From: DATLXH01 sp035576005
GTDB lineage: Bacteria; Acidobacteriota; Thermoanaerobaculia; Gp7-AA8
Length of the DNA stretch: 47,102 bases
NCBI GenBank assembly: GCA_035576005.1
Contig: DATLXH010000051.1
Location: 1 to 47,102, forward strand
Direction of reading: 5' to 3'
Part shown: positions 41,285-47,102 of the stretch, piece after piece
Layout of the letters: each line of letters opens with the position of its first letter
How positions within the stretch are numbered: the stretch's first letter is position 1
Notes under the pieces: generated by a model
What the model was told of the DNA's origin: nothing
Database searches by the model: none
What the model saw: only the letters and a program-made list of their open reading frames with translations
Position numbers and translations under genes: made by a program

Positions 41285-41668
41285 TCCCCTCTCCCCGGCG
41301 GGGAGAGGGTGGTCGCGTCGAGCGACCGGGAGAGGGGCCGTGAAAGTTGCGAGGCCTGCGCTTTCTTGCGATCGCCTGGTCGTACTTAACCCGCATTTCT
41401 CACAGCCCTTCATCGCGAGGCCGCGGATAGCGGCCTGTCTGCTTCGTTGCACAATGGTTTCGCTCCTCGACATAGTGTCAACTATGCTCTCGTCGCGAAA
41501 CCATCGTGCGCCTCGCATCCAAGCCACTCTCCGCCGCCTCTCGACGAAGGGCTGTGAGAAATGCGGGTTAAATCATTTGCTGCGATAAGCGCGAGAGTGT
41601 GGCGAGACTTTCACGCCCCTCTCCCTGCTCGCTTCGCTCACTTCCCTCTCCCCGCCGGGGAGAGGGAA
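41285..41668. repeat. Family C composite repeat interrupted by a family A element
   Basis: The left hairpin (GGGGAGAGGGTGGTCGCG and CCGGGAGAGGGGCCG) at 41285-41345 and the right hairpin (CTCCCTGCTCGCTTCGC and CTCCCCGCCGGGGAG) at 41608-41668 frame the 186-bp family A element. The right end touches the DUF255 stop codon at 41669. The intergenic stretch 41221-41668 contains nothing else. Confidence 0.82.
41386..41571. repeat. Foldback element family A, complete 186-bp copy
   Basis: Perfect 25-bp terminal inverted repeats (41386-41410 and 41547-41571), starting TTAACCCGCATTTCTCACAG. The interior is a second long hairpin with arms 41450-41463 and 41495-41508 and an inner CATAGT/ACTATG stem. It is therefore a large imperfect palindrome with no coding frame. 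TTAA at both ends might be a target duplication, but the other copies end in CTAG- or AAGC-type bases instead. Confidence 0.9.
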
Positions 41669-43708
41669 TCACGGCTTCGCCGTGGCACTGCTCGTGAGCA
41701 ACGCCCGCAAAGTCTCCGGGTCCTTCGTCGGGGCCTGGCAGACATACCCGCTGCAGACATACGCAGCGGTGTCGCCTTCCACGCGCCCTTCCATGAGCGG
41801 GAGATCGGAGTTCCCACGCCAGACGAGAATTCGGTGCGGCACGAACTCGTCGCCGACCACCCGCATGAGCGTGTTGAACTCCTTGCTTTTGTCAGGTCCT
41901 GTGATCGCGATCTCTTTTGGCGAGCCAAGGATCCACTCGGCGCTTCCCAGGAGAAAGCCGAAAGCGGAGGGGTGGCGGTGAGCGAGAAATCCCGAGCTGC
42001 CGAGGGCGCGGACCGCCTCGCGATGCAACGACTCGTCGCCGAAATAGAGTGCAAGGCGAAGCAGGACATCCACAGCTATGGAGTTCCCCGAGGGAGTTGC
42101 GTTGTCGAACAGATCCTTCGGGCGCGTGATGAGTATCTCGTGGTCAATCGCGGTGTCGAAGAATCCGCCCTTCTCGTCGGCGAACCTCGTTATGATTTCT
42201 TCAGCAAGCTCGCGCGCGCGGTCGAGATATCTCCGTTGCTGAGTCGCCTCAAAGGCTGCGATCAACCCCCAGGCCACGCCGGTGTAATCCTCCAGCACGG
42301 CCGCAATGCGCGCGCGCCCATCTTTCCAGCTGCGGAAGAGCTTCCTGCCGTCTGACATCGACGCCATCAGAAAGTCCGCGTTCTTCGTGACGGTTTCGCG
42401 ATAGTCCGCGCTGTCGAAAGCAATTGCTGCGTCGGAGAATGCGGTCAGCATCCAGCCGTTCCATCCCGCGAGGATCTTCTCGTCACGACCCGGCCAGATT
42501 CGTTTAGCCCGCACCCCGTAAAGTTTGCACTTCGCTCGATTCACGAGATCACTGAGCTGATCCGCAGAGACACCCAGAGCCGCCGCGACTTCGGCAGGGT
42601 CTTTCGGAACATTGGGGATGTTTGTCTCCTCCCAGTTCCCGTGCTCACTGATATCAAAGAGCGCACAGAATGCTTTTCCCTCTTCGTCGCCGAGAATCTC
42701 CATGATTTCCGCACGCTGCCAGACGTAAAACTTTCCCTCGACTCCCTCGGAGTCCGCGTCGAGAGTCGAGTAGAAGCCTCCATCAGGAGAGGTCATCTCA
42801 CGCTGCACGAAGCCGAGAACTTCCCGCGTGATGCGAGCGAAAAAAGGATCTTTCGACCATTGCCACGCGCGGAGATAAAGGCGAGCAAGGAGAGCGTTGT
42901 CGTAGAGCATCTTTTCGAAGTGGGGCGCGAGCCAGCGCTGATCGACTGAGTATCGATGGAAACCTCCGCCGATCTGGTCGTAGATTCCGCCATTCGCCAT
43001 CTTGCGGAGCGTGAAGGTGATGACATGTCGCAGGTGCTCGTCCCCTGTCCTGTGTGCGACCTGCATGAGGAAATCCAGAGACATCGACGGTGGAAACTTC
43101 GGTGCACCACCGAAACCGCCATACGTGGCGTCGAAAGAGCCGATCATCTTCATCGCAGCGCGTTCGAGATCATCGTGCGTGAGGGTTACCGGCGCCGAGG
43201 GAGTCTGACTGGCTGTACTGAGTGAGGCGCGGATCTCAGAGGCTGCCCGGGCGATGTCGTCCTTTTTCGTTTTGTATGCGTCAGCGATGTGCGTAAGGAT
43301 CGTCTGGAAAGAGGGGAGGCCATGTCGCGCTTCCGGCGGGAAGTATGTGCCGCCATAAAACGGAACGCCTTCGGGGTTGAGAAACATGGACATCGGCCAG
43401 CCGCCGTGGCCGGTCAGCATCTGCACCGCCTGCATGTAGATCGAGTCGATGTCGGGTCGCTCTTCCCGATCGACTTTGATCGAAACGAATTCGCGGTTGA
43501 GAATGGCGGCGGTCTCTTCGCTCTCGAAGGACTCGCGCTCCATCACGTGGCACCAGTGACAGGCGGAGTAACCGATCGAAAGGAAGATTGGCTTGTCCTC
43601 CTTCCGCGCACGTTCGAGAGCTTCCGGTCCCCAGGGATACCAATCCACAGGATTGTGAGCGTGCTGGAGCAGGTAAGGAGAGGTTTCGTCAGCCAGTCGA
43701 TTCGCCAT
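41669..43708 (-). CDS. Thioredoxin-fold DUF255 protein (YyaL/SSP411 family)
   Basis: 679 residues, the usual family length. The N-terminal thioredoxin-like domain opens MANRLADETSPYLLQHAHNP and has CHWC with C50 and C53 (GYSACHWCHVME). The remainder is an alpha-toroid like six-hairpin glycosidases (GGIYDQIGGGFHRYSVD, WLAPHFEKMLYDNALL). The family is broadly conserved, from bacteria to the human SSP411/SPATA20, but its reaction is unsettled. It has no signal peptide. Its stop abuts the family C repeat, and its start lies ~120 bp downstream of xerC on the same strand. Confidence 0.92.
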   Translation of the reverse strand: MANRLADETSPYLLQHAHNPVDWYPWGPEALERARKEDKPIFLSIGYSACHWCHVMERESFESEETAAILNREFVSIKVDREERPDIDSIYMQAVQMLTGHGGWPMSMFLNPEGVPFYGGTYFPPEARHGLPSFQTILTHIADAYKTKKDDIARAASEIRASLSTASQTPSAPVTLTHDDLERAAMKMIGSFDATYGGFGGAPKFPPSMSLDFLMQVAHRTGDEHLRHVITFTLRKMANGGIYDQIGGGFHRYSVDQRWLAPHFEKMLYDNALLARLYLRAWQWSKDPFFARITREVLGFVQREMTSPDGGFYSTLDADSEGVEGKFYVWQRAEIMEILGDEEGKAFCALFDISEHGNWEETNIPNVPKDPAEVAAALGVSADQLSDLVNRAKCKLYGVRAKRIWPGRDEKILAGWNGWMLTAFSDAAIAFDSADYRETVTKNADFLMASMSDGRKLFRSWKDGRARIAAVLEDYTGVAWGLIAAFEATQQRRYLDRARELAEEIITRFADEKGGFFDTAIDHEILITRPKDLFDNATPSGNSIAVDVLLRLALYFGDESLHREAVRALGSSGFLAHRHPSAFGFLLGSAEWILGSPKEIAITGPDKSKEFNTLMRVVGDEFVPHRILVWRGNSDLPLMEGRVEGDTAAYVCSGYVCQAPTKDPETLRALLTSSATAKP

Positions 43709-43744
43709 GAGGCAGGATCAGACGCAACGACTGTACCCGGGAGG

Positions 43745-43827
43745 CGAGAATGCAGAATGCAGAATGGAAAAGACCCTGGGGGAGACGGCCTTCCGCCGTG
43801 CTCCACATTCTGCATTCAGCATTCTCG
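43745..43827. repeat. Inverted repeat with tandem GAATGCA units
   Basis: Arms CGAGAATGC-AGAATGC and GCATTC-GCATTCTCG-type face each other across ~40 bp; the left arm carries a tandem AATGCAG unit. It ends 2 bp from the xerC stop codon. No coding frame. Confidence 0.75.
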
Positions 43828-43829
43828 TT

Positions 43830-44747
43830 CTACCCCCGCGCGTGCGCCTTCCTGTACACCTCGATGAGCTTCCAGTCGTTCAGGTGTGTGTACTTCTGGG
43901 TTGTCGACAGCGACGCATGACCAAGCAGCTCCTGGATCGCGCGGAGATCAGCTCCGGCGTTCAACAGATGTGTCGCGAAGGAGTGCCTCAACGTGTGAGG
44001 GGATACGCCTGTCCGAAGCGACGCGTGCCGGACATACGACTCGAAGATTCGTCTGATGCTCCGTGTCGTGATGCGCGCCCCTCGATGATTGAGCAGGAGC
44101 GCGTCTTCCGGTTCGAAGGGTCCTGATCGTTTTCCGAGTAGCATGAGTCGAACTGGCAGCCACGCCCGGATCGCCTCCTCGGCTTTCGATCCGAACGGGA
44201 CGATTCGCTCTTTCGAGCCCTTGCCGCGCACCTTCAGAAGGCGTCCACGAAGGTCGATGTCATCGAGGTCGATTCCGACTAGCTCGCTGATACGCAAACC
44301 TGAGGCATAGAGCATCTCGAGCCATGCCCGGTCGCGAATGCCGAGCGGCTCATCGAGATCGGGCTGCTCGATGAGAAGGGTAACGTCCGTTGTCTGCAGA
44401 ACTGCGGGGAGATGTTTCTCCCGCTTCGGAGTTGCTACCGCACGTGCCGGATTGGAAGAAACGGCACCTTCACGCATGAGGAATTTGAAGAATGAGCGAA
44501 GGGTCGACAGGTGACGTGCCGAGGATGAGCGGCTCAGTTTTCTCCGCCCGAGGTGTGCCAGATACGAACGGATGGCGAGTACGTCGATCGTGGACAGGTC
44601 GAGACTTTCACGAGAGGTCGTGAGGTAGTCGTTCGTGAGGAAAGAGACGAACGATTCGAGGTCCTCACGGTAAGCAGTAACCGTATGGACCGAGACGTTG
44701 CGCTCGTAAGAAAGGTAGTCGAGAAAATCCACAAGCTCGCGATTCAT
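43830..44747 (-). CDS. Tyrosine recombinase XerC/XerD
   Basis: 305 residues from the ATG at 44747; the earlier frame is not needed. The SAM-like N-terminal domain spans ~1-100. Catalytic residues are R152 (SGLRISEL), K176 region (GKGSKE), H251 and R254 (HTLRHSFATHLL), H277 (GHASL) and nucleophile Y286 (TQKYTHL). It resolves chromosome dimers at dif with a partner; XerC and XerD cannot be separated safely by sequence alone, though the size fits either. No dif-like site was noticed. It is divergent from gcvT. Confidence 0.93.
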   Translation of the reverse strand: MNRELVDFLDYLSYERNVSVHTVTAYREDLESFVSFLTNDYLTTSRESLDLSTIDVLAIRSYLAHLGRRKLSRSSSARHLSTLRSFFKFLMREGAVSSNPARAVATPKREKHLPAVLQTTDVTLLIEQPDLDEPLGIRDRAWLEMLYASGLRISELVGIDLDDIDLRGRLLKVRGKGSKERIVPFGSKAEEAIRAWLPVRLMLLGKRSGPFEPEDALLLNHRGARITTRSIRRIFESYVRHASLRTGVSPHTLRHSFATHLLNAGADLRAIQELLGHASLSTTQKYTHLNDWKLIEVYRKAHARG

Positions 44748-44876
44748 TGAGTTCCGACCATTGTGCCATTCAAGTGGCGCCACGGCGCTCCATCTCCCTC
44801 TCCCTGAATCTCGGCAAACAAAGTCACCCCCGCGCTCACGCATCGACTCGCCCCAACCGCGCAACAATCGACAGAG

Positions 44877-44898
44877 AAGCAGGTGAGCCTGCTTTTTT
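44877..44898 (+). terminator. Isolated intrinsic terminator
   Basis: AAGCAGG (44877-44883) pairs with CCTGCTT (44888-44894) around TGAG, followed by a six-T run. It faces the plus strand although no recognisable plus-strand gene ends nearby, so it would end a short RNA or a read-through transcript. Confidence 0.65.
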
Positions 44899-44959
44899 CC
44901 TAGATGAGCTTTTGCTTTTGATAACGCATGTGTTCGGGATGTCTATGGTCTATACACGC

Positions 44960-45131
44960 GGGGAGAGGGTTAGGGGTGAGGGTCTTGCGCACAAGCAAGG
45001 ATCGCCCCTGGCCCGAAGCGTCGAAACCGCAGTGCCGCACGAACGTTCCCGGTCTGATTTGAGGCTTCATCCCGAGGTCGACAGAGACCCTCACCCGCCG
45101 CTCGGCGCGGCACCCTCTCCGGGGAGAGGGG
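44960..45131. repeat. Inverted repeat in the gcvT leader region
   Basis: GGGGAGAGGGTTAGGGGTGA (44960 onward) faces AGACCCTCACCCG to CCCTCTCCGGGG at 45084-45131 in inverted orientation; one arm has an extra GCCGCTCGGCGCGGC hairpin. Related to, but distinct from, family C. Confidence 0.6.
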
Positions 45132-45165
45132 AGATTGGTGCGGACGTTTTTTCGCGAACCTCATC

Positions 45166-45215
45166 AACACCTTGAACCGGAACACCTTGAACCGGCTCCC
45201 TCCGCATGCTACGGT
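45166..45215 (+). promoter_or_regulatory. Tandem 15-bp repeat and sigma-70-like promoter of gcvT
   Basis: An exact tandem duplication of AACACCTTGAACCGG occupies 45166-45180 and 45181-45195. The second copy's TTGAAC (45187-45192), a 17-bp spacer and TACGGT (45210-45215) with an upstream TGC form an extended -10 promoter. A GGAGG ribosome site follows at 45227-45231, 12 nt before the gcvT ATG. Confidence 0.5.
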
Positions 45216-45243
45216 ACCGCTCCCTCGGAGGCGCACCCCACAA

Positions 45244-46362
45244 ATGTCTGAACCAACTCACGGCGGTCCCCTCAGGAAGACCCCTCTCAACGCTCTGCAC
45301 CGCGAGCTCGGCGGGAAGATGGTCGACTTTGGAGGCTGGGATCTTCCGGTCCAGTACAGCGGCATTCTCGACGAGCACAAGGCAGTGCGCGAGCGCGTCG
45401 GTCTGTTCGACGTCTCGCACATGGGTGAGATCTCGATCAAGGGGGCAGAGTCGCTGAATCTGCTCCAGAGCCTCACATGCAACGATGTCTCAAAACTCGA
45501 GGATGGGCGTTGTCAGTACAACGGCCTTCTTTATCCGAACGGCGGTTTCGTCGATGACATCCTCATCTATCGAAACGGAGTCGAGGATTACCTCATCGTC
45601 GTGAATGCCTCGAACGCGGAGAAGGACTACGACTGGTTTGCGCGCGCGGGGCAGGGCATGGATGTTGAGATCGTGAACCGGAGCTCCGACTACGCGCAAC
45701 TCGCTTTGCAGGGGCCTCTCGCCGAGGAGATCCTGCAGCCGCTGACTGAGCTCGATCTGCCATCGATCAAGTATTACCGCTTTGCTCATGGACGCGTTGA
45801 CGGCATCCCCGCCCTTGTCTCTCGCACCGGCTACACCGGGGAGGATGGCTTCGAGATCTATCTGGCCCCCGATGAGGCGAGCGGCTTGTTCCGAACGCTT
45901 CTTGAAAAGGGGAAAGGATCGGGGATCGTGCCATGCGGACTCGGCGCACGTGACACGCTCCGGCTCGAGTCGAAGATGGCACTCTACGGGAACGACATCG
46001 ACGACACGACGACTCCTCTCGAGGCCGACCTCGGGTGGATCGTCAAGCTCGACAAGGGAGCGTTCAACGGAAGTGATGTGCTTGCAAAGGAAAAAAACGA
46101 GGGCACCGCTCGAAAGCTCGTTGGATTCGAAATGATCGACCGAGGAATCGCGCGGCACGGACATACGATTGTCGACGGAGGCCGTGAGATCGGAGTGGTC
46201 ACCAGCGGGACCCACTCACCGACATTGAAAAAAGCGATTGGACTCGCATATCTTCCGCCAGCCAGGTCGGAGCCGGGAGAGGAGTTCTCAGTTCTCATCC
46301 GCGACAAGGAGACGAGAGCGCGAGTCGTCCCCACTCCCTTCTACAAGAGACCGAAACGTTAA
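45244..46362 (+). CDS. gcvT: Aminomethyltransferase (glycine cleavage T protein)
   Basis: 372 residues from the ATG at 45244 (an upstream in-frame ATG at 45172 lies in the promoter repeats). The N-terminus KTPLNALHRELGGKMVDFGG, then YSGILDEHKAVRERVGLFDV and the folate-binding-domain segment GYTGEDGFEIYL are typical; GARDTLRLESKMALYGND and TLEADLGWIVKLDK-like motifs follow. It moves the methylene group from the aminomethyl-lipoyl H protein to tetrahydrofolate. gcvH follows 13 bp later, so both come from one transcript. gcvP is not in the window. Confidence 0.95.
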   Translation: MSEPTHGGPLRKTPLNALHRELGGKMVDFGGWDLPVQYSGILDEHKAVRERVGLFDVSHMGEISIKGAESLNLLQSLTCNDVSKLEDGRCQYNGLLYPNGGFVDDILIYRNGVEDYLIVVNASNAEKDYDWFARAGQGMDVEIVNRSSDYAQLALQGPLAEEILQPLTELDLPSIKYYRFAHGRVDGIPALVSRTGYTGEDGFEIYLAPDEASGLFRTLLEKGKGSGIVPCGLGARDTLRLESKMALYGNDIDDTTTPLEADLGWIVKLDKGAFNGSDVLAKEKNEGTARKLVGFEMIDRGIARHGHTIVDGGREIGVVTSGTHSPTLKKAIGLAYLPPARSEPGEEFSVLIRDKETRARVVPTPFYKRPKR

Positions 46363-46375
46363 GGAGCATCATCTG

Positions 46376-46771
46376 ATGACAACTGCAGAAGACAGCAGGT
46401 ACGCCAAGAGTCACGAATATGTACACCCTGAAGGTGAGGTAGCGACGGTTGGCATCTCGGACTATGCGCAAAAGGAGCTCGGCGACGTCGTGTTCGTGGA
46501 GCTTCCTCAGGTCGGCACGCAGCTCGACTTCGCGGATGAGCTCGGCAGTATCGAGTCGGTCAAGGCGGTCTCGGAGCTGTTCTCGCCTGTTTCGGGAGAG
46601 GTGATCGAGGTGAATGAACTACTGACGTCGAAGCCGGAGCTCGTCAACACCGATCCCTACGGCGACGGCTGGATGGTCAAGATCCGGATGACGGCGCAGG
46701 ATGAGCTGGACGATCTGATGTCGCCGGAAGACTATGAGGATTACACCAAGACCGAAGCTGCGGGACACTGA
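46376..46771 (+). CDS. gcvH: Glycine cleavage H protein
   Basis: 131 residues from the ATG at 46376. The lipoylation lysine is K63 in GSIESVKAVSEL; the biotinyl/lipoyl fold opens HEYVHPEGEVATVGISDYA and ends with VNTDPYGDGWMVKI. The ribosome site AAGGAG at 46361 overlaps the gcvT stop codon, which couples the two genes. H protein shuttles the aminomethyl group between the P, T and L proteins. The gene is followed by a family D hairpin and a full family C repeat. Confidence 0.96.
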   Translation: MTTAEDSRYAKSHEYVHPEGEVATVGISDYAQKELGDVVFVELPQVGTQLDFADELGSIESVKAVSELFSPVSGEVIEVNELLTSKPELVNTDPYGDGWMVKIRMTAQDELDDLMSPEDYEDYTKTEAAGH

Positions 46772-46836
46772 GTGTTCAGGGATGTGATCCCTGACCGGCG
46801 CACGGCTCAAGTACCGCGATGTGAAGAAGAAACGAT

Positions 46837-46889
46837 GTGTCGTCCCGAGCGGGTTAACAGTGGGAACGCTGTTGAAGAAGTGATGACAC
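46837..46889. repeat. Family D 53-bp hairpin element, copy 2
   Basis: Ends GTGTCGTC and GATGACAC pair with one mismatch; an inner AACAG/CTGTT stem lies within. The body matches 17330-17382, including TTGAAGAAG, at the same length. Confidence 0.75.
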
Positions 46890-46895
46890 GCGGCG

Positions 46896-47096
46896 GGACT
46901 CGCGCCCGAAGGGGCGAATCCCTCTCCCCGGCGGGGAGAGGGTGGTCGCGTAAGCGGCCGGGAGAGGGGCCGCGAGAGATACGAAGACCTCGCCCTTTTC
47001 GAAGGACTGGCGAGACTTTCACGCCCCTCTCCCTGCTTCGCTCCGCTCGCTTCCCTCTCCCCGCCGGGGAGAGGGATTACGCCGCTTCGCGGCTCA
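46896..47096. repeat. Family C composite palindromic repeat, full copy (forward)
   Basis: Order: GGGACTCGCGCC, CTCCCCGGCGGGGAG, GGGTGGTCGCG, CCGGGAGAGGGGCCGC, GAGAGATACGAAGAC, spacer, GCGAGACTTTCACG, CCCCTCTCCCTGC, CTCCCCGCCGGGGAG and GCCGCTTCGCGGC. Two GC-rich hairpins in opposite arms bracket the spacer. It is the reverse complement of 22977-23180. Confidence 0.88.
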
Positions 47097-47102
47097 ACGA
47101 CG

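Larger units (their letters stand above)
44748..45243. other. Long divergent intergenic region before gcvT
   Basis: Between the xerC and gcvT starts lie an isolated plus-strand terminator (44877-44898), an inverted repeat with GGGGAGAGGG and CCTCACCC words (44960-45131), a 15-bp tandem repeat and a promoter for gcvT (45166-45215). A small RNA or leader before the terminator is possible but not shown. Confidence 0.6.
46772..47102. other. Repeat-filled 3' flank of gcvH
   Basis: This 331-bp end of the window holds a family D hairpin (46837-46889) and a full family C repeat (46896-47096). No gene is visible before the window ends. Confidence 0.75.

Noticed and set aside
41386..41571. TTAA target-site duplication
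   Set aside because: The TTAA lies within the palindromic ends; other copies end in different bases that change on both sides, so it is part of the element.
44960..45131. Possible glycine riboswitch before gcvT
   Set aside because: GGAGAGGG words are present, but the conserved CACCGAAGGGGCAA-type core and tandem aptamer layout are not visible; the words belong to an inverted repeat.

Overview
The window reads as a stretch of chromosome from a GC-rich Gram-negative bacterium, most likely an Acidobacteriota member or close relative. Supporting signs are a VWFA protein of the type common in Acidobacteria, a TonB-dependent receptor with an N-terminal carboxypeptidase-regulatory-like domain, a FadL/OMPP1-type porin, RlpA, lipoproteins, and many GC-rich palindromic repeats. 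The taxonomic call is inference: no rRNA, tRNA or ribosomal protein gene is present. I found no CRISPR array, prophage or transposase gene.

Layout. 1-9.6 kb: Lhr helicase, a class II cyclic-nucleotide phosphodiesterase-like MBL protein, a WaaE-like glycosyltransferase, a lytic transglycosylase with a small membrane protein, RlpA, and an orphan histidine kinase. 9.6-15.5 kb: FadL-like porin, Nei-like DNA glycosylase, a Doc/Fic-like protein with a histone-like tail, a GntR-slipin operon with a well-formed operator/promoter, and a hemerythrin. 15.5-23.8 kb: a zinc-ribbon membrane protein, an M15-like peptidase carrying an EF-hand/dockerin-like loop, a VWFA protein overlapping an ATP-dependent DNA ligase by 4 bp, two little-known proteins, a stand-alone LigD-type polymerase domain and a conserved unknown. 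23.8-27.3 kb: a minus-strand cluster of a PafA/Dop-like amidoligase, an M15-like peptidase and a class A beta-lactamase-fold hydrolase, all without signal peptides; this is the most promising candidate for an undescribed pathway. 27.5-35.8 kb: nucleoside hydrolase, radical SAM enzyme, DUF547 protein, glycosyltransferase, TonB-dependent receptor and MnmA. 35.8-47.1 kb: an Ogt / Ada-AlkA alkylation-repair pair, GlmS, an FN3 lipoprotein, a DUF255 thioredoxin-fold protein, XerC/D recombinase and GcvT-GcvH.

DNA repair is a recurring theme: Lhr, Nei, ligase, LigD-type polymerase, Ogt and Ada-AlkA. Envelope functions form a second theme.

The second striking layer is non-coding. At least five unrelated palindromic repeat families lie almost exclusively in the 3' flanks of genes, often touching stop codons. 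One 186-bp foldback has a distant copy at the window start whose stem changed by compensatory substitutions. Another palindromic element sits in frame inside lhr as exactly 35 codons. All functional calls come from reading the sequence; no database search was run.
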